64,000 nucleotides of DNA, from NCBI GenBank assembly GCA_963821935.1, contig CAWGFM010000004.1, positions 1 through 64,000 of the forward strand. The letters run 5' to 3'. The notes below the pieces were generated by a model. That model had not been told where the DNA came from, did no database searches, and saw only the letters and a program-made list of their open reading frames with translations. How positions within the stretch are numbered: the stretch's first letter is position 1; the number at the start of each line of letters is the position of its first letter. A program made the position numbers and the translations under genes. Below are positions 33,675 to 45,635 of this stretch, piece after piece. Source of the DNA: JAOUEA01 sp963821935 (GTDB taxonomy: Bacteria > Actinomycetota > UBA4738 > HRBIN12).

Positions 33675-33786
33675 GCTTCGTGGCCATGGTGCAGCACGAT
33701 CCCGTCGAGGAAGTCCTCCGGCCCCACACCCAGAAAGATTCCGGAGCGTGACTTGCGACCTGGGTAGGCTTGGCCCCGTCGCTCAT
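33675..33786 (-). pseudogene. Fragment of a DUF2243 gene
   Basis: It begins with MSDGAKP like the intact gene (MSDGSRP), shifts frame, and then reads SGIFLGVGPEDFLDGIVLHH, the DUF2243 signature with changes, before it breaks off. Only the first helix remains. Confidence 0.65.
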
Positions 33787-33881
33787 ACCGAGCCCGGTTT
33801 CCACTCGCCATGGGAGAAGGCACCGCGTCCTAGCGCCGTAGTCAGAGGTGCTCGCTCTCGCGTGCCTGTTGGAGGGTTGGA

Positions 33882-34184
33882 TCATGCCTCTTCGGCATCC
33901 TCGGAACTGTCGCGGCCGAGCAAGGATCGCAGCCGACCCTCCAGCTTGCTGATCTCGACCACGATCGCTGTGTGTCGCGCCTTCTCCCGTTCGAGCGGGT
34001 ACTGTCGGAGCGTCGCTTGCTCGATGCGCGATTCGGCTGCCAAGTTCTCCATCCGCTCCAGGCGGCGCTGCAGCCGGCGAATCGTGAACTCGGCCTCACG
34101 CCGACACGTGGTTGAGCAGTAGGAACTCGGCCGTCCGGCTCCTGCGGCCTTCGGGATCGGTCTACGACAGATCAGGCAATTCAC
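33882..34184 (-). CDS. Small zinc-finger/coiled-coil protein
   Basis: The 100-residue product begins with a four-Cys zinc site (MNCLICRRPIPKA, then GRPSSYCSTTCRREAEF) and continues as a long charged helix (IRRLQRRLERMENLAAESRI). Similar proteins are common in actinobacterial mobile elements and phages. It lies at the left side of the serine-recombinase element. It may bind DNA. Confidence 0.65.
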   Translation of the reverse strand: MNCLICRRPIPKAAGAGRPSSYCSTTCRREAEFTIRRLQRRLERMENLAAESRIEQATLRQYPLEREKARHTAIVVEISKLEGRLRSLLGRDSSEDAEEA

Positions 34185-34440
34185 GTACCGATCTTGTCCA
34201 TCGAGTCAAGGATTTCTCCACCGGAGTCCAGAAAGTCCCGGACCCGCGCGGAAGGCGACTCGGTGCTGACTCCGGTCATGTTTATGGCTTCTTCTTGCGC
34301 GGCCACCCCTCCCCCCTGGGGGTGGGCCCTGCTGCATGCTCACGCCTCCAATACGGGTGGTCATGGGGTAGGGGCGCTGGATCGGTTTCATGGGACGGTT
34401 GTCCTATCAACCCGCGTTGGGATGGGGTCGAAAGAAGGGC

Positions 34441-34602
34441 ATGCATGACCAGCCCATCTGCCCCGAGTCCGGGTCCACGGCCCTGATCGAGAGCGGCCTG
34501 TTCACGCATGGCACCTGGGTCCACTCGTTGACGTGCTGGACCTGTAGCCAGTGTCGGGAGATCGTCGCTGTCGCGGGAGTTTCGGAGTCGCTCGACGGGT
34601 AA
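34441..34602 (+). CDS. Hypothetical Cys-containing small protein
   Basis: The 53-residue frame (ICPESGSTALIESGLFTHGT, then LTCWTCSQCREIVAVAGV) has four Cys in a possible C-x(n)-C-x2-C-x2-C zinc site. The start at ATG 34441 is weakly supported. It precedes another small ORF by nine bases, as in phage-like clusters. Confidence 0.4.
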   Translation: MHDQPICPESGSTALIESGLFTHGTWVHSLTCWTCSQCREIVAVAGVSESLDG

Positions 34603-34611
34603 GTACCAGGC

Positions 34612-34794
34612 ATGAATGTTTGGCGGTGCCTGGAGATCACGTCCAGTGACGGCAACACCTTCGTCTACGACTTCGAGCAGATACTGGGTGAGTCGATTGG
34701 CGAGAGGAAGACGGTTGAGGGGCGGGACGGCCTGTACGAGGTCAACGCTCTCTACGACGATCAAATGCGCCGCTTGGCCGGTCCGGGCGACTAG
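34612..34794 (+). CDS. Hypothetical small protein
   Basis: The 60-residue product (MNVWRCLEITSSDGNTFVYD, then FEQILGESIGERKTV) is acidic and protein-like. It follows the Cys-rich ORF closely. I recognise no family. Confidence 0.45.
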   Translation: MNVWRCLEITSSDGNTFVYDFEQILGESIGERKTVEGRDGLYEVNALYDDQMRRLAGPGD

Positions 34795-35000
34795 TTCCTC
34801 ACGGGGCATGGCTTGGTTCACGCCACCACCTCCCGTAGGTGACCGGTGCGGCGGATCACGGCGTTCGCCTGCCTGGACGGCCCGCCAGCCGGTGCGGTAG
34901 TAGCCGCCATGCTAGTTCCACGGAAGGTGGATGCCGAGCGCGGTCCATCCTTCCTCGCCGCGAGGAGGCCGGCCATGCCGCGTGAGCCGTCGATCGACGT
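34795..35000. other. Intergenic; no gene seen
   Basis: This lies between a plus-strand small ORF and the end of a minus-strand gene. No clear signal is visible. Confidence 0.4.
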
Positions 35001-35759
35001 TCACCGGATCCGTGCGTACTGGACACCGATCAGCGAGGCGATGAAGCTTCCGACCACCACGTCGGTGAGCGTGGTTTCGATGTCGGGCGCTGGCATCGAA
35101 TGAAGCTCGGTCGCGCCGAGTAGTGCTTTCACCCTCTCCAGAGCTTCGAACCTTTCGAGAGCCTCGTCCCTGTCCACACCTACTTCCATACCGTTGATAC
35201 CTGTTTCATGGTGTGGCACATCCGTGCGTGTGAGCGGTCGTTCCTGCGCCGCGGTCGCGGTCGTGACTGCGCCGCTTTTTGGTCGTAGTACGACCGTTGG
35301 CCCGGTCGTAGTACGACCGTTTGCTGCGAAGCCAGCACCGTGCTTCGGCCTGGGCGAGGACGGCACGTGGTCGTAGATCACATCGGCGTCGCATCCCGCG
35401 CAGGTCTGGGGCAAGGCCCGAGCGAACAGGAACACGCGACGTTGGCCGCATCGATGGGCCGTGAACCTCCGCTCCCAGTCGGCCACGTACCGCCGCCACT
35501 GCCTCTCCTGGATAGCCAGCGCTTCGAGCACGATGGTCAGGCGGTGCTGGTCGATGCGCGTGCCGCTCGCTTCCTTCCCGCTGCGCACCCGTTCCGAAGT
35601 CCCCTGTTGATCGAGGAAGCGTCCGAGCGCCGAGGCCACGGCGAAGGCACGAGCACTCGACTCGGGCAGCAGCAATAGGACTGCGACGGAGGTCGGCGCG
35701 TACCGATTGGCGTCGTATCCGGCGCTCGGATTGGCGGTGTTACCCTGGTGAGGACTCAT
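35001..35759 (-). CDS. Hypothetical protein of the integrative element
   Basis: The 252-residue frame from ATG 35759 has a helical first half (VAVLLLLPESSARAFAVASA, then TRIDQHRLTIVLEALAIQER), a CAGCD pair in the middle, and a low-complexity Thr/Arg/Pro segment where two palindromes lie. It ends with a hydrophobic stretch (VVVGSFIASLIGVQYA). The first half is the best-supported part. The rest may be an unrelated open frame. I recognise no family. Confidence 0.4.
   Translation of the reverse strand: MSPHQGNTANPSAGYDANRYAPTSVAVLLLLPESSARAFAVASALGRFLDQQGTSERVRSGKEASGTRIDQHRLTIVLEALAIQERQWRRYVADWERRFTAHRCGQRRVFLFARALPQTCAGCDADVIYDHVPSSPRPKHGAGFAANGRTTTGPTVVLRPKSGAVTTATAAQERPLTRTDVPHHETGINGMEVGVDRDEALERFEALERVKALLGATELHSMPAPDIETTLTDVVVGSFIASLIGVQYARIR
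35281..35318. repeat. Two copies of a 15-base palindrome
   Basis: GGTCGTAGTACGACC occurs at 35281-35295 and 35304-35318. Each is a perfect inverted repeat around a single central base, and the two starts are 23 bases apart, about two helical turns. It lies inside an open frame of low complexity. Confidence 0.8.
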
Positions 35760-35772
35760 AGCCGGGTCACGT

Positions 35773-35800
35773 GGGCCGCCCCTCGGGGCGGTCCCTTTTT
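35773..35800 (+). terminator. Plus-strand terminator without an obvious gene
   Basis: A GC-rich stem (GGGCCGCCCC / GGGGCGGTCCC, one G-T pair) is followed by TTTTT on the plus strand, the full pattern of an intrinsic terminator. No plus-strand gene ends nearby; the last one stops at 34794. Confidence 0.7.
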
Positions 35801-35802
35801 CG

Positions 35803-36117
35803 TCATGTCTCGTCACGGGGATCACCGCCGGATGGCGCTTCTGGCGGCGACAACGGTCCGGGTGGCCCCTGGGGACCATTGGCTCGCTCGTCGCCCTCAG
35901 ACGCGCCCGCGTGACCCTCCGGCTGCGTCCCCAGTGGGCACGGGCAGGCCATCTCAACCCAGCCGTACTTGCCCTCGGCCCTTCGACGCTCGGGACCAAG
36001 CTCGGCCCGATAGCGGTAGCGCTCGCCGGGTGGATGGGTCCACGACGAGCCCGCCTCGGTCTGGTGGTAGATCCTGAGGATGTTGCCGGCGCGGTCGATC
36101 TCGCCGACGGTCCTCAT
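35803..36117 (-). CDS. Hypothetical small protein
   Basis: The 104-residue frame from ATG 36117 (MRTVGEIDRAGNILRIYHQT, then RYRYRAELGPERRRAEGKYG) has a protein-like first half with a CPCP motif and a Pro/Gly-rich tail. It is on the same strand as the repressor and the recombinase. I recognise no family. Confidence 0.45.
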   Translation of the reverse strand: MRTVGEIDRAGNILRIYHQTEAGSSWTHPPGERYRYRAELGPERRRAEGKYGWVEMACPCPLGTQPEGHAGASEGDERANGPQGPPGPLSPPEAPSGGDPRDET

Positions 36118-36226
36118 GCCGCACCGGCCTTGCGGATCCCGTCCAAGTGTCTTAGCCGGGGCGGTAAGATGGTGGTGACCTCTGGTGGGGTCTTGGAGGC
36201 GGTCCGGGCGGGCCGCCTTCGTTTCG

Positions 36227-36553
36227 TTAGGCGTCGCCACGAGGCTCACCGCCCCCCAGCAGCGTCGCGAGCTTGCCCAATACCGCGGGATCGTCTACCG
36301 TTGCGGGCAACCCCTGGGCCTTGCGCGACTTGGCGACGAACGGATCGGGCTCGACGAGGTCGCGCACATCCATGTCGAGCGCTGCGGCGAGCTTCAGGAG
36401 CGTGTCGCGGCGTGGGTTGCGGCCACCGTTCTCGAACATGGCGATGGCCCCGTACTGGGAACCGGCAGCGATCGCCAGCTGCTCACGAGACATGCCCCTG
36501 GCCTTGCGAGCAGCGCGGAGCCGATCCGGTGCGAATACGAAGAAGCCAGACAT
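36227..36553 (-). CDS. XRE-family repressor
   Basis: The 108-residue product has a Cro/C1 HTH (FAPDRLRAARKARGMSREQL, then IAAGSQYGAIAMFENGGRNP and LLKLAAALDMDVRDLVE). AGGAAGGGA precedes ATG 36553. It is divergent from the gene at 36662, with 108 bases between them that contain an operator-like palindrome. It probably controls that promoter and perhaps the recombinase, like a phage repressor. Confidence 0.88.
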   Translation of the reverse strand: MSGFFVFAPDRLRAARKARGMSREQLAIAAGSQYGAIAMFENGGRNPRRDTLLKLAAALDMDVRDLVEPDPFVAKSRKAQGLPATVDDPAVLGKLATLLGGGEPRGDA

Positions 36554-36642
36554 GGTCCCTTCCTCACGGTTGGGTCCGTTGCCTGGCAGAAGGGCGCTCT
36601 ATCGAGCGCGAGCCGATCAGCTTCGAACGAGAGTTACGTCGA

Positions 36643-36662
36643 TGTAGTCTACACTACGCTTG
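36643..36662 (+). promoter_or_regulatory. Leaderless promoter with overlapping operator
   Basis: TACACT at 36650-36655 is a good actinobacterial -10 box seven bases before the GTG at 36662, which suggests transcription from the start codon. The palindrome TGTAGTCTACA (36643-36653) overlaps the -10 box. The nearby repressor gene is the likely source of its binding protein. No good -35 box is seen. Confidence 0.55.
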
Positions 36663-37015
36663 TGACGACTCAAGGGCGGATTTTCATCGGCAACACGACG
36701 AGCTGGGAACGCCTCTCGGGCCTGGTGGATCGCCTCGGACCCGAGGAGAAGTGCGTCGTGACCGGCAAGGGCAGGCACGCTCGCAAGCTGATCGATCGAC
36801 TCATCGACCAGCGCCCCAACGTTCAGATGCAACCCCCTAACCAGATGCAACCCCCCAGGTCGGCGAAGGGCCGGTGGATCGCGTTCGTGAACCGGGCCGA
36901 AGATGCCTCGTTGTCGTGGTACGCGGGTTCAGACGCGCCACCGAAGCTCGACGCGGTCGGGATCGAATCGGTTAGACCGTCGCGGCGGCCGGTGCACGAG
37001 GACCTCGTCGAGTAG
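36662..37015 (+). CDS. Hypothetical protein under repressor control
   Basis: The 117-residue product (TTQGRIFIGNTTSWERLSGL, then EEKCVVTGKGRHARKLIDRL) is followed by a short repeat (QMQPP twice) and a second part (WIAFVNRAEDASLSWYAGSD). There is no ribosome-binding site, in line with a leaderless start. It runs 87 bases into the 3' end of the recombinase gene on the other strand. I recognise no family. Its position suggests a Cro- or Xis-like role, but no HTH is visible. Confidence 0.5.
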   Translation: MTTQGRIFIGNTTSWERLSGLVDRLGPEEKCVVTGKGRHARKLIDRLIDQRPNVQMQPPNQMQPPRSAKGRWIAFVNRAEDASLSWYAGSDAPPKLDAVGIESVRPSRRPVHEDLVE

Positions 37016-38365
37016 CAGCCGGGCAACCCCCGATCTCCAGGCCACGTCCCCCCCGTCCCAAGCCGAGGCCAATGCGTCCGCCCCGTCGACCCCTACCAGC
37101 GCGTCGGTTCGTGTCAGCGCCGCGAGCTCTCCCCGCAGCTTGCGTATCCGCTCGTCGAGTTCCCCGCGGACGGCGTGGTGTTCGGCCTCGGTGATCGTGC
37201 GGCGAACGTAGCGATCACGGGCCAGCTCCTCGAGCGCGGCCTCATCGGTGCGTACCTGCTCCAGGAGCTCGGCCTCATCGCCCTGGGCTCGGGTGGCCTG
37301 CAGCATCCCGGCAAGCGCCTCCGTACCGGCCGCGATGACGATCGAATCCCTCACGAGGTCTTCCAGCTCCTCGGCGTTCACGCGGATGCCGCCGCAGCCG
37401 TGGGCGGGCGCGGATGATCGGCAGGTGTAGGTGCGTTGCGCAGTCTTCGTCCGAGGCGCCGCCACGAGCTTGGTCCCACACAACCCGCACCGCGCCAACC
37501 CGGTGAGGAAGTAGCGACGGGGAACCGGCACCGAGGTCCTGCGAGCGGGATCGGCGAGCACCGCCACGAGGCGCTCATGTTCAGCCTCGGTGACGATCGC
37601 GGGCCACGCGGCCGTGCCGACGACGCGGCCACGGTGGGAGCGAAGTCCAGCGATGCGAGCCGAGCGCAACATCCGCCGGAGCGGCGTCGGATCCCACTTC
37701 TTGCCTGCGGGCGTCCTGATGCCGGCGTCGTTGAATCGGCGCACGATCGCCCGTAGGGGTTCACCAGCCAGCACCGATGCCGCAGCATCGCGGATGAGGT
37801 CGGCCTCATCGGGTTCGATCGTGAGGCCGCCGACGGTGTAGCCGAACGGCCGGCGCCCTCCCCCGTTGGGACGCCCCTTCTCTGCGCCCTCCTCCTTCGC
37901 CCGACGGACGCGCAACGACGTGTCGTCGGAGGAGGATTGCGCCAGGGATGCGAGCAGGTGCAGCACGGTCTTACCCATCGGCGATGAGTCCACCGGATCG
38001 TTCAACGATTCCAGGAACGCGCCGTGATCCTCCAGGAGGTCGTCGACGCGCACCATCTCGCGTCGCTGCCGCATCAGCCGATCGAGCTTCCACACGAGGA
38101 TGCCGTCGAGCTCGCCCGCCTCCACGCCGGCCAACATCCGCTCGTACTGCGGTCGGCGAACGCTGCGGCTCCACGCCGATGCGTCCGTGTCGGCGTACAC
38201 ACCGGCCACCCGCCAGCCACGTTGCTTGGCGAGCTTGCGGCAGTCGGCCTCCTGGCGCTTGGTGCTGGTCGAGCCGTCCCGATCGACGGACAGGCGGACG
38301 TAGATCCCGACGCGGGTTCCTCGTGGACTGTTCATGGGCGATAGAGTGACGTTCGTTGTCACCAT
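36929..38365 (-). CDS. Large serine recombinase (phage integrase type)
   Basis: The 478-residue product has an N-terminal resolvase domain with catalytic Ser in IYVRLSVDRDGS and the Arg motif LVWKLDRLMR. A recombinase domain follows (about 175-270, FGYTVGGLTIEPDE), then a zinc ribbon (LARCGLCGTKLV, then TYTCR and HGCGG) and a coiled coil (ELLEQVRTDEAALEELARD). It is full length. Such enzymes insert and, with a directionality factor, excise elements at attB/attP. ATG 38365 has AAGGAG five bases upstream. Confidence 0.93.
   Translation of the reverse strand: MVTTNVTLSPMNSPRGTRVGIYVRLSVDRDGSTSTKRQEADCRKLAKQRGWRVAGVYADTDASAWSRSVRRPQYERMLAGVEAGELDGILVWKLDRLMRQRREMVRVDDLLEDHGAFLESLNDPVDSSPMGKTVLHLLASLAQSSSDDTSLRVRRAKEEGAEKGRPNGGGRRPFGYTVGGLTIEPDEADLIRDAAASVLAGEPLRAIVRRFNDAGIRTPAGKKWDPTPLRRMLRSARIAGLRSHRGRVVGTAAWPAIVTEAEHERLVAVLADPARRTSVPVPRRYFLTGLARCGLCGTKLVAAPRTKTAQRTYTCRSSAPAHGCGGIRVNAEELEDLVRDSIVIAAGTEALAGMLQATRAQGDEAELLEQVRTDEAALEELARDRYVRRTITEAEHHAVRGELDERIRKLRGELAALTRTDALVGVDGADALASAWDGGDVAWRSGVARLLLDEVLVHRPPRRSNRFDPDRVELRWRV
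38346..38362. promoter_or_regulatory. Short inverted repeat at the recombinase start
   Basis: GTGAC and GTCAC flank a 7-base spacer (GTTCGTT) just inside the 5' end of the recombinase gene. It could be a small operator or part of an attachment site, which lies next to the integrase gene in such elements. Confidence 0.35.
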
Positions 38366-38472
38366 GGCTGCTCCTTCGGATGGAACGAGTTCGTCGGTCC
38401 GGGAGACTCCTTCCTGGGGGATGCCGCGACACTACCCCGAGCCTGCGACACCCCTGTGCGAGACTTCACCGG

Positions 38473-39474
38473 GTGGAACCCGACGGACGTGCTCCCACGC
38501 TGATCCCGCTGGGCGACGCCATCACGGCGATCGACACGATCATGACCGGCGAGCCCGAGCTGAACGCCGTCTACCTGGTGGCGGCCTCCGAACCGACGCT
38601 GGTGGAAGCCGGCCCCGGAGCCGACCACGAGGTCATCGTGGACGCGCTCGCCCAGCTCGGTCTCGGGGCGGAAGATCTGGCGCACATCGTCCTCACGCAC
38701 ATCCATCTCGACCACGCCGGCGGAGCAGGCGCGTTGAGCCTCACCTATCCGCGGGCCACCGTCTGGGCCCACGAGCGAGGCGTGCCACACCTGCGCGACC
38801 CCACCAGGCTGGTCGCCTCCACCGCCAGAACGTACGGAGAGGAGCGGATGGAAGCCTTCTACGGCACGACGATCCCGGTCGCGCCTGACCGCCTTCGGGC
38901 CGTCGAGGACGGTGACACGATCAGCCTGGGAGACAAGACACTCGAGGTCCTCGCCACCCCCGGGCACGCATCGCACCACGTGGCGCTCTGCGAGGGAGCG
39001 AGCGGTGCCATCTTCACTGGCGAGGCGATCGGCTCGCACCTGCCCTGGGCGGACGCCTATCGTCCGGCGCTCCCGCCACCCGAGGTCGACGTGGAGCTGG
39101 CGCTCGGGAGCATCGCTCGCATCCGCGGACGCTCACCCACCACCCTGCTGACCTCCCACTTCGGCGTGGTCGACGACCCCGCGGAAGGATGCGATCGAGC
39201 GGCACAACGCATCCGCGACTGGTCCGACACGGTTCGGCGTGCCCTGAGCAGCGACCCGCAGATGCAGGCCGCCGACCTCACCCAGATCCTGCGTGCGCAG
39301 GCCGGACGTGAGTTCGAAACCGACAGCGGCGAGGCGATCGACTTGGCGCGGTACGACGCGCTGGGGTCCATCGGGATGAACGCATCCGGGCTCAGTCGCT
39401 ATTGGCGCAAACGATGGGAACGCGAGACCGAAGGTCCGGACGCCCCGACCGGGGGCGCCGGCCCGCCCGGCTAG
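38473..39474 (+). CDS. Metallo-beta-lactamase-fold hydrolase
   Basis: The 333-residue product has the MBL metal site HIHLDHAGG, then His in TPGHASHHVA, Asp/Glu region in IFTGEAIG, and TSHFGVVDDP. It belongs with the glyoxalase-II-like group and should cleave a thioester or similar. The GTG at 38473 begins VEPDGRAPTLIPLGD. It is the first core gene right of the recombinase. The stop overlaps that of the convergent TPR gene by four bases. Confidence 0.85.
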   Translation: MEPDGRAPTLIPLGDAITAIDTIMTGEPELNAVYLVAASEPTLVEAGPGADHEVIVDALAQLGLGAEDLAHIVLTHIHLDHAGGAGALSLTYPRATVWAHERGVPHLRDPTRLVASTARTYGEERMEAFYGTTIPVAPDRLRAVEDGDTISLGDKTLEVLATPGHASHHVALCEGASGAIFTGEAIGSHLPWADAYRPALPPPEVDVELALGSIARIRGRSPTTLLTSHFGVVDDPAEGCDRAAQRIRDWSDTVRRALSSDPQMQAADLTQILRAQAGREFETDSGEAIDLARYDALGSIGMNASGLSRYWRKRWERETEGPDAPTGGAGPPG

Positions 39475-40160
39475 CTCAGGGCGGCCAGTCGTTCCGCCGC
39501 ATCGAACGCGCCGGCGTCGTGGCGCATCACCTTTCGGAACTCGGTGGCCGCCTCATCACGGCGGCCCGCCTTCGCCAAGATGTCGCCCCGCACGTACCAG
39601 AGCCGGAGCGTGTACGGCTCCGCCACATCATCGCGGGTCCTGGCGCGACCCAGGAAGGCGAGCGCTTCGGCGAATCGACCTTGATCGGCGAGCGCCGACG
39701 CGGCCACGATGACGGCTTCGGCTTTGGCGTCGTTGGACACCTTGGCGTGCAGGGCTTCCTCTGCCAGGGGCACGGCTTCCGCCGGCTTGCCGACCGCGCG
39801 CAGGCAGTCGGCGATCACGTGGTTCTGGTCGGCCCGGCCCGACATGCGACGGTACGCCTTCAGCTCCGTGAGCGCCTCGGGCCAGCGTTCCTGTCCGTAG
39901 AGCGCCAATCCCAGCACCTCCCGGACCGAGGCCGATCTGGGCGAGAGCTGCTTGGCCTTGGTGGCCTCGGCGACGGCCGCGCCCGGATCGCCGCGCTCCA
40001 GCAGCTCCACCGCGCGAGACAGGCGTGAGACGGCGTCGCGAACCTGGGTCGGCTTGGTCGAGCGTTGGAGCTCGTCCACGACGTCGCGGGGCAGATCCGA
40101 CGTGGGTCCGCGGCGAGGTCGAGACTTGCCGCCGGGGCGAGGGGTGAGGGCTTTGGGCAT
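39471..40160 (-). CDS. Tetratricopeptide-repeat protein
   Basis: The 229-residue product starts with a basic tail (RPGGKSRPRRGP) and consists mainly of TPR helix pairs (about 45-225; AVELLERGDPGAAVAEATKA, REVLGLALYGQERWPEALTE, AKAGRRDEAATEFRKVM). It is cytoplasmic and probably works as a scaffold. It lies just downstream of the rRNA operon terminator. Confidence 0.85.
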   Translation of the reverse strand: MPKALTPRPGGKSRPRRGPTSDLPRDVVDELQRSTKPTQVRDAVSRLSRAVELLERGDPGAAVAEATKAKQLSPRSASVREVLGLALYGQERWPEALTELKAYRRMSGRADQNHVIADCLRAVGKPAEAVPLAEEALHAKVSNDAKAEAVIVAASALADQGRFAEALAFLGRARTRDDVAEPYTLRLWYVRGDILAKAGRRDEAATEFRKVMRHDAGAFDAAERLAALS

Positions 40161-40183
40161 CCTGCTCCAGCCTAGTGAAAGAA

Positions 40184-40211
40184 GAACGGGCCGCCCGGAG
40201 GCGGCCCGTTC
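40184..40211 (-). terminator. rRNA operon terminator
   Basis: An 11-base perfect stem (GAACGGGCCGC / GCGGCCCGTTC) lies eight bases beyond the 5S rRNA 3' end, followed on the minus strand by TTCTTTC. Confidence 0.85.
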
Positions 40212-40218
40212 TCACGAT

Positions 40219-40337
40219 GTCCCGGCGGCGACCTACTCTCCCACCAAGTCTCCCTGGCAGTACCATCGGCGCTGGAGGGCTTCACTTCCGGGTTCGGGAT
40301 GGGACCGGGTGTTTCCCCTCCGCTATGACCACCGAAA
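40219..40337 (-). rRNA. rrf: 5S ribosomal RNA
   Basis: The sequence carries the 5S pattern on the minus strand (GGTCATAGCGGAGGGGAAAC, then CCGGTCCCATCCCGAACCC, ending GAGAGTAGGTCGCCGCCGGG). It is the third gene of the operon. Ends are estimated to within a few bases. Confidence 0.95.
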
Positions 40338-40444
40338 CGGCGGTTCTCATGACGGATCTCCCTTGAGGAGACCCATCAGAGAAGCTCTGAGGGTGCGAGC
40401 TCCGAGTCACCTCGGAACCACGATAGCGAGCGCGAGCGAAAGTC

Positions 40445-43541
<3,097 letters not shown>

Positions 43542-43792
43542 GACTGTAGATGCTCGCGCTCGCTATCGAGTTCTCAAGGTGCTCGAGGGCTCGCACCCTC
43601 AAAGCTGAACAGTGCGTGCCCGCCGGTCTCATGGTGGATCTCGACACGTTCCACTTCCCCTCTCGGGGACGTACTAGTGAAGAGATCCGCCGGCGATACC
43701 GACGGGCGGCCAGTGCTATCGACCTGGAGTCTCCCGGGATGCAGCGCGTGGATCGGATGTCCTCGCGCACCGGTTTGCCAAAGGCTCCTTAG
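43542..43792 (-). other. 16S-23S spacer without tRNA genes
   Basis: The 251-base spacer contains neither tRNA-Ile nor tRNA-Ala. CTGAACAGTG at 43605-43614 is complementary to CACTGTTCAG in the leader at 45509-45518, so the two can form the processing stem around 16S. The motif CACCTTGAGAACT is present in both spacer and leader (minus strand). Confidence 0.7.
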
Positions 43793-45312
<1,520 letters not shown>

Positions 45313-45635
45313 AAATGAGATCCCCTCGCCCGAAGGCTCGGGGGTTCATATCTGTGTTGGAGTTCAGCCGGCAGTGACAGGCACTGCCCCTGACCGGCCT
45401 TCGGTGATCCCGCCCGTGTATGTCCGGACGGTTTCAGTACTACTCTCGTCTCGTGAGGGCACGGCGAACCGGCCCCACGTGACGGGGTATAAAGCACTGG
45501 CTGTTACACACTGTTCAGTTCTCAAGGTGCGAGATCGGCGGGAAGCGTCTCGCGGGCGTGGTCACAGACCAGCTTGCAAAGAGCTCGGCGCCGACCGCTT
45601 ATGGTAGCAGCCTCGGAGTCCCCGTCAACTCGACG
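45313..45635 (-). promoter_or_regulatory. rRNA operon leader and promoter region
   Basis: The 320 bases between tyrS and 16S hold the upstream half of the 16S processing stem (45509-45518) and a CACCTTGAGAACT motif shared with the spacer. The rRNA promoter must be here or in the tyrS 3' end; TTTATACC near 45485-45495 is a possible -10 area. No gene is seen. Confidence 0.5.

Noticed and set aside
34282..34821. Minus-strand frame of 179 codons across the small ORFs
   Set aside because: Its composition and lack of motifs suggest a shadow. The plus-strand small ORFs are not strong either, but look more natural.
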